46,408 bases of DNA from JBBRGK01 sp036741355 (GTDB lineage Bacteria > Chloroflexota > Dehalococcoidia > CAUJGQ01). Below the pieces are notes generated by a model that saw only the letters and a list, made by a program, of their open reading frames with translations, ran no database searches and was not told the origin of the DNA. Positions 1-7,034 of this stretch are shown piece after piece. A program made the translations under genes and the position numbers. Within the stretch, counting starts at the first letter, position 1; the number at the start of each line of letters is the position of its first letter. Where the stretch lies: contig DAINSK010000027.1 in the NCBI GenBank assembly GCA_036741355.1, positions 1-46,408 of the forward strand. Reading direction: 5' to 3'.

Positions 1-2
1 GT

Positions 3-296
3 CCCGGCGACTTCGTCTACGCCGACCCGCCTTACGCCGGCCGCCACACCGACTATTTCACGCGCTGGCAGGAGGATGATGCGACCGAGCTGTTCGAACG
101 CCTGCGGGCGCTGCCTTGCGGGTTTGCACTCTCGACGTGGAAGGAGAACCGCTACCGCGTCAACCCACGCGTGGAGTCACTCTCTCCCGGTGTCACGATG
201 CGCACGTTCGAGCACTTCTACCACGTCGGTCCGAGCGAAGACCGCCGCAACGCGGTCGTAGAAGCGCTGCTGATCCGCGACGGGTTTGCGGCATAG
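3..296 (+). CDS. DNA adenine methylase (D12/Dam class), C-terminal part
   Basis: The window opens inside this gene, so the N-terminus with the FxGxG cofactor loop is missing. The visible 97 residues begin PGDFVYADPPYAGRH. The DPPY tetrapeptide is the catalytic motif IV of N6-adenine methyltransferases, and the distal region (ALSTWKENRY, then EHFYHVG and VVEALLIRDGFAA before TAG at 294-296) fits the end of a D12-class Dam enzyme. It transfers a methyl group from S-adenosylmethionine to adenine N6 in DNA. No restriction partner is visible downstream, where a toxin-antitoxin pair follows, so it may be solitary or its partner may lie outside the window. A decayed copy of its last dozen codons recurs at about 1072-1107. 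The call is firm; target site and role are unknown. Confidence 0.85.
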   Translation, partial: PGDFVYADPPYAGRHTDYFTRWQEDDATELFERLRALPCGFALSTWKENRYRVNPRVESLSPGVTMRTFEHFYHVGPSEDRRNAVVEALLIRDGFAA

Positions 297-329
297 GGCA
301 TGCTGCCACAACCGCCCGACCCCTTCGCT

Positions 330-357
330 TACCCCTACGCCTAACGGGGGGGTACTG
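330..357 (+). repeat. Short hairpin repeat, copy 1
   Basis: This stretch reads ACCCCTACGCCTAACGGGG and then GTACTGG. The CCCC and GGGG arms can pair. A nearly identical copy lies at 36779-36804, more than 36 kb away, upstream of the phosphoesterase gene. Both copies sit in intergenic DNA, so this looks like a small dispersed REP-like element. About 10 bases further on, GGAAGGGGAGCTT (365-377) matches the inner edge of the MITE-like repeats described at 9764, 25552 and 27347 and may be a fragment of one. Confidence 0.5.
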
Positions 358-483
358 GAACCAAGGAAGGGGAGCTTAGAGACGACGTTCGCTGCTGCGT
401 CCAGGGCGGCGCGCCGCGTATGCTGGTGTCGCAAGTGTGGCGAAGCGCCGATTCGAAGGTTCACATGGTCCACGAGAGCGATG

Positions 484-702
484 ATGAACAAGCTACTTGA
501 AGAGGCTTTCGCGCAAGCAGCCAAGCTCCCGGAGCACGAGCAGGAGACGGTGGCGGCGTGGTTGCTGGAAGAGCTCGCCACAGAACGGCGCTGGGAGCAA
601 TCCTTTACTGAATCGGCAGATTCGCTGGCACATATGGCGGAGGAGGCGCTCGCCGAGCATCGGGGGCGGCGCACACAACCGCTCGACCCCGAGCGTCTGT
701 GA
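484..702 (+). CDS. Antitoxin of a ParE/RelE-type toxin-antitoxin pair
   Basis: This 72-residue protein begins MNKLLEEAFAQAAKLPEHEQ. It is acidic and helical, with the repeated ALAEHRG and PLDPERL ending typical of small antitoxins paired with plasmid-stabilisation toxins. Antitoxins of this kind bind and neutralise the toxin and usually repress their own promoter. The next gene starts with GTG at 699 and overlaps this stop by four bases (GTGA), the usual translationally coupled arrangement. ATG codons at 481 and 484 are both possible; a GAGAG at 474-478 is better spaced for 484. A TATGCT hexamer near 419 could be the -10 of the operon. No DNA-binding fold is obvious by eye. Confidence 0.75.
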   Translation: MNKLLEEAFAQAAKLPEHEQETVAAWLLEELATERRWEQSFTESADSLAHMAEEALAEHRGRRTQPLDPERL

Positions 703-968
703 ATTCGCGCACGACTCAACGATTCCGAGAGGCCATGGGTCGTATGCCCGCGCACGTCCAAGACCAGGCACAGGACGCATATCGACGCTTCCAAAGCGAT
801 CCATACCATCCGGGCCTGCACTTTAAGCAGGTGCATCCGAGCATGCCGGTCCACTCAGTGCGAATCACGGCCGCCTACCGCGCACTTGGGGTGCGCGATG
901 GCGACACGGTTGTCTGGTTTTGGATAGGCTCGCACGCCGACTATGACCGACTGGTTTCGCGGCTTTAA
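699..968 (+). CDS. ParE/RelE-family toxin
   Basis: This 89-residue basic protein contains FREAMGRMPAHVQDQAQDAYRRFQSDPYHPGLHFKQV, then HSVRITAAYRALGVRDGDTVVWFWIGSHADYDRLV. That is the plasmid-stabilisation (ParE/RelE superfamily) pattern: two N-terminal helices, a PxHPxLxFK strand, the YRALG strand and a terminal WFWIGSHADYD segment. Members either cleave ribosome-bound mRNA (RelE) or poison gyrase (ParE); the sequence alone does not say which. The start is GTG, overlapping the antitoxin stop. The TAA stop at 966-968 overlaps the stop of an aconitase remnant on the opposite strand (965-967), so the toxin gene ends exactly at a rearrangement breakpoint. Confidence 0.8.
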   Translation: MNSRTTQRFREAMGRMPAHVQDQAQDAYRRFQSDPYHPGLHFKQVHPSMPVHSVRITAAYRALGVRDGDTVVWFWIGSHADYDRLVSRL

Positions 969-1067
969 CTGACGTCCTCTCCTTTCATCACCCGGCGCAG
1001 CACCAGTTGCAGAACGCCGCCATGACGGTAGTAGTCGATCTCAACCGCGCTGTCGATGCATGCCTTC
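965..1067 (-). pseudogene. Remnant of aconitase gene 3' end
   Basis: Read on the minus strand, this stretch encodes ACIDSAVEIDYYRHGG and then VLQLVLRRVMKGEDVS followed by TAA. It matches the last residues of the intact aconitase at 4260-6956 (ARIDSAVEIEYYRHGG, ILQLVLRRLMKGEH) with few differences; a by-eye DNA comparison over about 89 bases shows roughly a dozen mismatches. About 30 codons survive and the rest of the gene is absent. At the upstream edge the similarity stops and, within about five bases, similarity to the Dam methylase tail begins. It is a dead fragment. Confidence 0.85.
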
Positions 1068-1071
1068 GCCC

Positions 1072-1107
1072 TCTCGTCGAAGAGCTGTTGATCCGCCACG
1101 GTTTTGC
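1072..1107 (+). pseudogene. Remnant of Dam methylase gene 3' end
   Basis: The plus strand encodes LVEELLIRHGFAD, matching VVEALLIRDGFAA at the C-terminus of the methylase that ends at 296. By eye 29 of 34 aligned bases agree. The homology starts where the antisense aconitase tail ends and fades at the position of the original stop codon. The apparent open frame 1007-1189 that crosses both remnants is an accident of the fusion, not a gene. Confidence 0.7.
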
Positions 1108-1239
1108 GGATCCCACCTCACGCCCCGCCCCTATCCATGGCGTCTTTGTAGCCGATGTTGTAACGATTCCTGCCTTCAGACGTTTATGATGCCAGAGATA
1201 ACACCCGGAACGGCTCCGAGCATCAGAAGGAAGGAACCA

Positions 1240-1861
1240 TTGTCACTGTTACGACTCCCCCGGCTCAAGAGTTTGACCCTGATTCTCGGCGCCGGTGTCA
1301 TCGGCGTCGTGGCTGCCGGCTTTGCTCTCAGTGGAGCGCCCGCCGCCAGCGCTGACGATCAATCTTCGTGCGCAGCTACTGACACGGCTACTGACACGGC
1401 TACTGACACAGCTACTGCGGCCGTGGANNNNNNNNNNNNNNNNNNNNNNNNNNNNNNNNNNNNNNNNNNNNNNNNNNNNNNNNNNNNNNNNNNNNNNNNN
1501 NNNNNNNNNNNNNNNNNNNNNNNNNNNGAATGCAAGCAGCGACTGTGATCCAGGCAACTCGGCCGCGGCGCATGATTGTTCGCTTGACGTAAAGAATACT
1601 GCGGCCGTGGAGAATGCAAGCAGCGACTGTGATCCAGGCAACTCGGCCGCGGCGCATGATTGTTCGGTCGACGACGTAAACAATACTCAGTCCGCGGCAG
1701 ATGCGACTACACCGGACAACCACGGCACCTGCGTCAGTGAGGATGCCAAGGAACTCCGTCAGGAACATACGGATCACGGCCGCCCGGCCGGCACCTCAAA
1801 CGCGGCCACCGGTTCCGCCACGCAAACGGGCCAGAGCCACGGCCAGGGCCACGGGCACTAA
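1240..1861 (+). CDS. Secreted repeat protein interrupted by assembly gap
   Basis: I place the start at TTG 1240 because AAGGAAGGA lies about five bases upstream and the product then begins with a classical signal peptide (MSLLRLPRLKSLTLILGAGVIGVVAAGFALSGAPAASA). An ATG at 1186 is in frame but has no good ribosome site. After the signal come three TDTA repeats, the run of N, then 28-residue repeats carrying NASSDCDPGNSAAAHDCS with two cysteines each, and a tail rich in Gln, Gly and His ending GQGHGH. The two sides of the gap are in different frames only because the N run has an arbitrary length. The mature protein is low-complexity, with Cys pairs that could form disulphides. I do not recognise a family. 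Confidence 0.6.
1428..1527. other. Assembly gap of exactly 100 N
   Basis: The run of N is exactly 100 bases, the conventional size for a gap of unknown length. The sequence to the left ends GCGGCCGTGGA, and the same string precedes the second repeat copy at 1601-1611. The right side begins GAATGCAAGC, the first bases of the 84-bp repeat. Both edges therefore fall on repeat boundaries, so the gap most likely hides additional tandem copies. Confidence 0.95.
1528..1695 (+). repeat. 84-bp coding tandem repeat
   Basis: The unit starting at 1528 recurs at 1612 with perfect or near-perfect identity for more than 50 bases and then diverges. The period is 84 bp, or 28 codons, so copy-number change keeps the reading frame. 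A 12-bp repeat (GACACGGCTACT, three copies, the last with one change) lies just left of the gap at about 1381-1415 and encodes TDTA units. Confidence 0.85.
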
Positions 1862-1885
1862 CCAGCCGTTGCGCTTAATGGAAAC

Positions 1886-1925
1886 CGCGGGCTAATGCAA
1901 CGAAACCGGCCTACGCCGGTTCATG
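1886..1925 (+). repeat. Dispersed AACCGG palindrome family, copy 1
   Basis: The stretch contains ACCGCGGGCT, then GAAACCGGCC and GCCGGTT, so the AACCGGC and GCCGGTT arms form a hairpin. The same order recurs at 2932-2975, and a third copy at 2729-2775 has the AAACCGGCC/CCGGTT hairpin followed by a second hairpin, AGCCCGC/GCGGGCT. All three lie in the gene-poor DNA flanking the first Uma2 gene. Confidence 0.65.
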
Positions 1926-2048
1926 TTCGCCGCTCGGCACGGCTGCCGACCACCCCTCTTCATGCCACATTACACGGTCCGAGCGGGCGGGCAGCGGCCG
2001 TGCCATGCGCTCTGCTTGTAGCTCCGAGACGCGGCGCCGGCTCGGCGG

Positions 2049-2066
2049 GCTGCTATACTGGCCGCG
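2049..2066 (+). promoter_or_regulatory. Putative -10 region of Uma2 gene (18-bp repeat)
   Basis: GCTGCTATACTGGCCGCG contains a good -10 hexamer, TATACT (2054-2059), 42 bases before the Uma2 ATG. No convincing -35 is present. The identical 18 bases recur at 4043-4060, and in both places GTGCGCCCG follows after the same 10-base interval. Confidence 0.5.
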
Positions 2067-2100
2067 TCGGCGACGCGTGCGCCCGACGGCGGAGAGCGGC

Positions 2101-2652
2101 ATGGTGATCAGTGCGAATACGTACGAGCAGGTGGGGTTGGAGGACCCCGATGGCTTTTGGGAGCTCGACTGCGGCCGCCTGCGGCAAAAGCCCGGCATGA
2201 CCTACGAACACACCGATACCACGAGCAGGTTAGCGGGCCAACTGTTCCGGCAACTGGAGCCGGGAGAATTCGCCGTCTGCGTGGATGGGCCGCGGCTACG
2301 CATACCGCCGGGAACCTATTATCTACCCGACCTCACCGTCGTGCCCCGAGCATTCATGCAGCGGGCGCGGCGTGAGCGACCCGGCCGGCTGGACATCTTT
2401 GAGGAACCGATGCCACTCGTCGTCGAAGTCTGGTCGCCCTCCACCGGCGACTACGACGTGACGACGAAACTGCGTGAGTACCAGCGCCGCGGCGACGCGG
2501 AGATCTGGCTGGTGCACCCAAATGATCGCACCCTCACCACCTGGCGCCGCGAGCCCGACGGCAGCTACAGCGAGACGCTGTACCGCGAGGGCAGTATCGT
2601 GCCGGTGGCGCTGCCCGGCGTGCGCATCGAGCTGGCCGCGCTGTTCGAGTAG
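2101..2652 (+). CDS. Uma2-family PD-(D/E)XK protein, paralogue 1
   Basis: This 183-residue protein belongs to the Uma2/DUF820 family, a restriction-endonuclease-like fold common and often expanded in Chloroflexota and cyanobacteria. The visible motif set is PD in YLPDLTVVP (Asp77), E in VVEVWSPSTGDYD (Glu109) and K in TTKLREY (Lys123), the D-E-x-K type active site, then EIWLVHPNDRTLTTWR. I chose the ATG at 2101 because the second paralogue (36139-36690) is the same length and is colinear from MVISA, while upstream codons are not conserved. The two proteins agree at most positions, so they arose by duplication or from a common source. Substrate and biological role are unknown for the family. 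Confidence 0.85.
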   Translation: MVISANTYEQVGLEDPDGFWELDCGRLRQKPGMTYEHTDTTSRLAGQLFRQLEPGEFAVCVDGPRLRIPPGTYYLPDLTVVPRAFMQRARRERPGRLDIFEEPMPLVVEVWSPSTGDYDVTTKLREYQRRGDAEIWLVHPNDRTLTTWRREPDGSYSETLYREGSIVPVALPGVRIELAALFE

Positions 2653-3265
2653 CCGAGCTCCTCCGACCGGCTGCGCGCCCCATTGCCTGCCGGCCCACGA
2701 CTGCCATCGTGCGGCGGGCTCGCCTGACGAACGAAACCGGCCCGCACCGGTTCGTAGCCCGCGCAGGCGGGCTTTGTCGCATGAGCCCGCGACTTGAGTC
2801 GCCGGGCGGTGGTGGAGGCGCGTCACTGGCAACGGCGGCCGATTGAGCGTTCGGGGCATCGCCCGGCGATCGTGGCGGGTCACTAATGACAGTGGCCGGT
2901 TGAGCGGCGCGGTGCATCGCCCGGCGGTTAAAACCGCGGGCTTCTTACAACAAAACCGGCCGCCGCCGGTTGCGGTCCGGCCGCACAAACCCGCGGGCGG
3001 ATGCACTGCAGCGCCCCAGGGCCGCGTACCCGTCTTCCGGCTGTGCCGTGGAGCGACGGCAACCGCTCCAATTGACTGTTACCTGTCCGCGACACCCTGA
3101 CGGCCGGGCGCGACTGCACGACCCACCCGCCGCCGCGCCGGACGCCTGCTCGCAAGCGGCGGGTAACCCTGCTCGGTGCCTAGAAAGCGAGGCCGGCATT
3201 GCTGCCGGCCTCGCCCGTCTGGTTCGCGTGTCATCCGTAATGCGACGGACGTAACCTTGACGCAG
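2653..3265. repeat. Gene-free stretch filled with degenerate repeats
   Basis: I see no gene here. It holds two copies of the AACCGG palindrome family (2729-2775 and 2932-2975) and a two-copy imperfect direct repeat with a period of about 57 bases (copies near 2819 and 2876) sharing GTCACT, GGCC, TTGAGCG and GCATCGCCCGGCG. The rest is GC-rich with no conserved reading frame. It lies between the convergent Uma2 and VapC genes. Confidence 0.6.
3187..3214. terminator. Perfect 12-bp stem hairpin
   Basis: GCGAGGCCGGCA and TGCCGGCCTCGC pair perfectly around a TTGC loop. It lies between convergent genes, 52 bases beyond the VapC stop on the minus strand, so a terminator role for the vapBC operon is plausible. 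No T-tract follows on either strand, so this is inferred from structure only. Confidence 0.45.
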
Positions 3266-3676
3266 CTACGGCTCCTGGCGCCGAATGCTCGGCACGCGGT
3301 CGAAGTCTTGGTCAAAGGTTACGACCGTGGTGTCGCCTTCTCGCTCGCCGTAGGCGACGCATAGGCAGTCGACGAAGCTGAGGCGCGGGAAGCTCGCATA
3401 AAGGTCCAGCGCACGATAGTAGAGGCGCTTTTTCGGGATGCGGACACCGCGCAGGCCGAGCAGACTCGTCAGCCAGACACGGATGACATCGCGCGGCATA
3501 TTGTAGAGGTTCTTTGACTCCAACACCTGAACCGATTCGACCAGTACGCCCTCAGGCAGGCGAGTGGAGGCGGCGCCGCTGGCGAGCTCGCGGAAGAAGG
3601 CGTCAGCGCGTCGCTGCTGGTCGGGGTTGGCCTGAGCCAGGTGGCGGACGATGACGTTGGTATCGAGGCTGCTCAC
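3266..3676 (-). CDS. VapC-like PIN-domain toxin
   Basis: This 136-residue protein starts MSSLDTNVIVRHLAQANPDQ and has the acidic quartet of PIN nucleases: Asp5 (LDTNVI), Glu47 (VLVESVQ), Asp103 (SFVDCLCVA) and Asp122 (TFDQDFDRV). PIN toxins cut specific RNAs, commonly tRNA or rRNA, using Mg2+ or Mn2+. The start is GTG at 3676, overlapping the stop of the antitoxin gene by four bases (GTGA). Length and motif order match complete VapC proteins, so the gene looks intact. The target cannot be told from sequence. Confidence 0.88.
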   Translation of the reverse strand: MSSLDTNVIVRHLAQANPDQQRRADAFFRELASGAASTRLPEGVLVESVQVLESKNLYNMPRDVIRVWLTSLLGLRGVRIPKKRLYYRALDLYASFPRLSFVDCLCVAYGEREGDTTVVTFDQDFDRVPSIRRQEP

Positions 3677-3981
3677 TGGCTTAGCAGCCCCTTACGGGCC
3701 GCTTCCTGCGCTGCCTCCTCGGCGGCGATCTCCGTCATCTCGCTGAGCGTGCGGACGGGTGAGAGCGGCGGCAGCGCCCCACGGGCAGCGAGAAACGCAG
3801 CTGCGAGGCGCGCGCGCGACGCTGTCTTCGTCGCACGTCGTCGCGGCGGGGCGGGGGAGAGCAGGGCAGCATCTCCGTTGACCTCCAGCAGTCGTGCGCG
3901 GCCAGTGCGAACCACCTCCCGCACGAGGCGGGAAACCTCGGGCATGGCGCTGATATCGATCGGCGTTGCCTTTCGTGCCAT
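3673..3981 (-). CDS. VapB-like antitoxin
   Basis: This 102-residue protein begins MARKATPIDISAMPEVSRLVREVVRTGRARLLEVNGD, the short strand-helix pattern seen in AbrB/MraZ- or Phd-like antitoxins that precede PIN toxins in Chloroflexota. The C-terminal half is Ala- and Glu-rich and would wrap the toxin. The start is well supported: GAGGTG lies seven bases upstream of the ATG, and a TATAGT -10 (4002-4007, minus strand) lies about 20 bases upstream. It is the first gene of a two-gene operon with vapC and probably represses it together with the toxin. Confidence 0.75.
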   Translation of the reverse strand: MARKATPIDISAMPEVSRLVREVVRTGRARLLEVNGDAALLSPAPPRRRATKTASRARLAAAFLAARGALPPLSPVRTLSEMTEIAAEEAAQEAARKGLLSQ

Positions 3982-4001
3982 ATTTGCTCACCTCGGTTAG
4001 C

Positions 4002-4007
4002 ACTATA
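4002..4007 (-). promoter_or_regulatory. -10 element of vapBC operon
   Basis: The minus strand reads TGATATAGTG, an extended-type -10 (TATAGT), about 20 bases upstream of the antitoxin ATG with its Shine-Dalgarno in between. No strong -35 was recognised. Confidence 0.5.
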
Positions 4008-4042
4008 TCAGGTTCGCTCCAGGCATCCGCGCGCCCCCGTCC

Positions 4043-4080
4043 GCTGCTATACTGGCCGCGGAGCTTGCTGGTGCGCCCGT
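4043..4080 (+). repeat. Orphan copy of the Uma2 5' leader
   Basis: The first 18 bases are identical to 2049-2066, and GTGCGCCCG recurs at the same distance in both places. At 2049 this leader precedes an Uma2 gene; here no Uma2 coding sequence follows. It may be the surviving promoter of a deleted paralogue. Between here and 4259 I see no gene. Confidence 0.45.
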
Positions 4081-4259
4081 CCAGCAAAACATCGTCCACC
4101 TGCAAGGCAGCCGATCATCGCTCCTAACCCTCGTGTTGATTGGAATGATTCATCGCCCGATGGCGCCCTTCGGCCTCGGCGAGCGTCGCGGGCTGCGGCT
4201 TAACACCCGCGCCGAAGGAGCCCTGCCGTGGCGGAGGCGGCGCTTCATTTCCTTTATTG

Positions 4260-6956
4260 CTAATGTTCGCCCTTCATCAGCCGCCGCAGTACCAGTTGCA
4301 GAATGCCGCCGTGTCGGTAGTACTCGATCTCGACCGCGCTGTCGATGCGGGCTTTCGCCCGGAAGTTGAACCTCGAACCGTCGGCGCGCGTACCGGTCAC
4401 GGTCAGGGTCGCGCCGGGACGCACATCCGCGACGCCCTCGACGTCGAACGTTTCTGACCCGGTCAGACCGAGCGACTTGCGGTCTTCTCCCGGCATGAAC
4501 TGCAGCGGCAACACGCCCATGCCGACCAGGTTGCTGCGGTGGATGCGCTCGTAGCTTTCGGCGATCACCGCTTTGACGCCCAGCAGGAGCGTGCCCTTTG
4601 CCGCCCAATCGCGTGAGCTTCCCGAGCCGTACTCTTTGCCCGCGATCACGACCAGCGGCGTGCCTGCCTCCCGGTAGCGCACCGACGCGTCGTAGATGCG
4701 CATCACCTCGCCGCTTGGCACATGAACGGTCCAGTCGCCTTCTCTGACAGGCACCATTTCGTTGCGCAGGCGAATGTTCCCAAACGTTCCCCGCACCATC
4801 ACGCGGTCGTTGCCGCGGCGCGCCCCGTAGCTGTTGAAGTCGTCCGGATCGACTTCCTTGGAGATCAGGTACTGTCCCGCCGGCGAGGTTCGAGGGATGT
4901 TGCCTGCAGGCGAAATGTGGTCGGTCGTGATCGAATCGCCGAGGATCGCGAGCACGTGCGCACCCTTGACGTCCGCGATCGGTCCGGGCTCCGGCGCCAG
5001 GTCCTGGAAAAACGGCGGATCCTGTACGTAGGTCGAATCCGGGTCCCAGGCATACAACGCCCCCTGTGGCACGGGCAACGACGCCCAGTGCTCGTCTCCG
5101 CGAAACACGTCGCCGTAGCTTTTTTCGAAGAGCTTCGGCTTGACCACCGCTTCCACCGCCCGCGCCACTTCGAGCTGCGTCGGCCAGACGTCTCTTAAAT
5201 ACACCTGCCGGCCGTCCTTTCCGGTTCCCAGCGGCTCGCGGTCCAGGTCGATGTCTACCGTCCCGGCGAGCGCGTAGGCGACCACCAGCGGCGGCGACGC
5301 CAGGTAATTAGCGCGCACCTGCGGATGCACGCGCCCTTCGAAGTTGCGGTTGCCGCTCAGCACCGCGGCGACGGTCAGGTCTTCTTCGGTGACGGCGTTG
5401 GCGACCGCTTCCGGCAGCGGCCCGCTGTTGCCGATGCACGTCGTACAGCCGTACCCCACAACGTTGAAACCCAGGTTTGCGAGGTGCGGCAGCAGCCCCG
5501 CATCCCGTAGATAGTCGGTGACGGCGCGGGAGCCGGGGGCGAGGCTGGTCTTCACGTGTGGCTTCACGCTGAGGCCAAACTCGCCGGCCTTCTTGGCGAC
5601 CAGGCCGGCGCCGATCATCAAGGATGGATTGGACGTATTGGTGCAGCTCGTGATCGCGGCGATCACGACCGAACCGCTTCCGACCTCGCCACGGCGGCCG
5701 TTCACCTCGACGGTCTCCGGCCGCGGATGCGGTTCAGTTTCGGAATACAGCGCCGGATACGACTCGCGGAAGTTCTCCTTCAACGCGTTGAGCGGCACGC
5801 GGTCGTGTGGACGGCGCGGCCCGGCAAGCGTGGGCTCGATTATCGAAAGATCCAGCTCGAGCAGCTCGCTGAACTCCGGCTCGGGCGTGTCGTCTGTACG
5901 GAACAGCCCCTGCGCCTTCGTGTACCGCTCGACGAGGTCAACAAGCCCGGCCGGACGCGCCGTATTGCGCAGATAGCGGAGCGTCTCCTCGTCCACGGGG
6001 AAGAGCGCCGCCGTTGCGCCGTATTCGGGCGCCATGTTGGAAAGCGTGGCACGTTCGGCCAGCGCCAGTTGGCTCAGCCCGGAACCGGTGAACTCGACGA
6101 ACTTTCCGACGACGCCGTGCCGGCGTAGCAACTGGGTGAGCGCCAGCACAAGGTCGGTGGCGGTCGTGCCCTCCGGCAGCCGGTTGATGAAGCGGACGCC
6201 CACGACGACCGGCGTGAGCAGATACAGCGGCTGTCCCAGCAGGACCGCTTCGGCCTCGATGCCGCCGACGCCCCAGCCGAGCACGCCGAGGCCGTTGATC
6301 ATGGTCGTGTGTGAGTCGGTGCCGACCAGTGTGTCCGGGAAGGCGACGCTGCCCCCGTCCTGTTCCCGTTCCACGACGACGGTGGCGAGGTATTCGAGGT
6401 TTACCTGGTGAACGATTCCGGTATCAGGTGGTACCACGCGAAAATTCTTGAACGCCGACTGGGCCCAGCGGAGCAGCGCGTAGCGCTCTTTGTTGCGGTC
6501 GTACTCCTTCTCCACGTTGATTTCGAACGCGGCGTCGGAGCCCCAGGCGTCGACCTGTACCGAATGGTCGATCACGAGGTCGGCCGGCACCAGCGGGTTG
6601 ATCCGCTCCGGGTCACCGCCGATCCGCGCCATCGCCGAACGCATCGCTGCCAAATCGACCACCGCCGGGACGCCGGTAAAGTCCTGCAGCAGCACGCGCG
6701 CCGGCAGGAACGGGAACTCGTCGCCGTTGTCCACGCCCGGGCGCCAGCGGGCGAGGTTCAGAACGTCGTCTTCCTCCACGATCGTGCCGTCGCAGATCCG
6801 CAACGCATTTTCCAGCAGGATGCGCACCGTGTACGGCAGGCGGTGCAGGTCGCTGATTCCCCGGGAGGAAAGTGCCTCGAGCCGGTAGTAATCGACGCTG
6901 CCGCCGGCGAGTTGCAGCGTCGTGCGGGCTCCGAATGGATCCATTCTGGCTACCAT
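4260..6956 (-). CDS. acnA: Aconitate hydratase (AcnA/IRP1 type)
   Basis: This 898-residue enzyme isomerises citrate to isocitrate via cis-aconitate in the TCA cycle using a [4Fe-4S] cluster. The cluster ligands are visible: Cys438 in TSCTNTSNPS, and the CxxC of GYGCTTCIGNSGP near residues 503-506. Other signatures are GTDSHTTMINGLGVLGWGVGG and, in the swivelling C-terminal domain, GDSITTDHISPAGNIP and GKEYGSGSSRDWAAKG. Length and domain order match the monomeric AcnA family. The start ATG has GGGAG six bases upstream. Upstream on the same strand, 78 bases away, lies a GntR/HutC regulator gene, so the two may be co-transcribed. A second, decayed copy of this gene's 3' end lies at 965-1067. Confidence 0.97.
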   Translation of the reverse strand: MVARMDPFGARTTLQLAGGSVDYYRLEALSSRGISDLHRLPYTVRILLENALRICDGTIVEEDDVLNLARWRPGVDNGDEFPFLPARVLLQDFTGVPAVVDLAAMRSAMARIGGDPERINPLVPADLVIDHSVQVDAWGSDAAFEINVEKEYDRNKERYALLRWAQSAFKNFRVVPPDTGIVHQVNLEYLATVVVEREQDGGSVAFPDTLVGTDSHTTMINGLGVLGWGVGGIEAEAVLLGQPLYLLTPVVVGVRFINRLPEGTTATDLVLALTQLLRRHGVVGKFVEFTGSGLSQLALAERATLSNMAPEYGATAALFPVDEETLRYLRNTARPAGLVDLVERYTKAQGLFRTDDTPEPEFSELLELDLSIIEPTLAGPRRPHDRVPLNALKENFRESYPALYSETEPHPRPETVEVNGRRGEVGSGSVVIAAITSCTNTSNPSLMIGAGLVAKKAGEFGLSVKPHVKTSLAPGSRAVTDYLRDAGLLPHLANLGFNVVGYGCTTCIGNSGPLPEAVANAVTEEDLTVAAVLSGNRNFEGRVHPQVRANYLASPPLVVAYALAGTVDIDLDREPLGTGKDGRQVYLRDVWPTQLEVARAVEAVVKPKLFEKSYGDVFRGDEHWASLPVPQGALYAWDPDSTYVQDPPFFQDLAPEPGPIADVKGAHVLAILGDSITTDHISPAGNIPRTSPAGQYLISKEVDPDDFNSYGARRGNDRVMVRGTFGNIRLRNEMVPVREGDWTVHVPSGEVMRIYDASVRYREAGTPLVVIAGKEYGSGSSRDWAAKGTLLLGVKAVIAESYERIHRSNLVGMGVLPLQFMPGEDRKSLGLTGSETFDVEGVADVRPGATLTVTGTRADGSRFNFRAKARIDSAVEIEYYRHGGILQLVLRRLMKGEH

Positions 6957-7034
6957 GACCTGCTCCCTTCCTGCCTATCTTCCCAAGAACAACGCGTGGC
7001 TTGGAACCCCTCTGTTCGCATGTTCGGGGGCGCC

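Noticed and set aside
1007..1189. Open frame crossing the acnA/dam scar
   Set aside because: Its first half is antisense aconitase tail and its second half the Dam tail; the frame is a product of the fusion and has no ribosome site.
1381..1700. CRISPR array
   Set aside because: The repeats are adjacent, without unique spacers, and lie in a coding frame; they are coding tandem repeats.
4722..6411. Several long plus-strand frames over aconitase
   Set aside because: They are antisense to strongly conserved aconitase motifs, as expected in GC-rich DNA.
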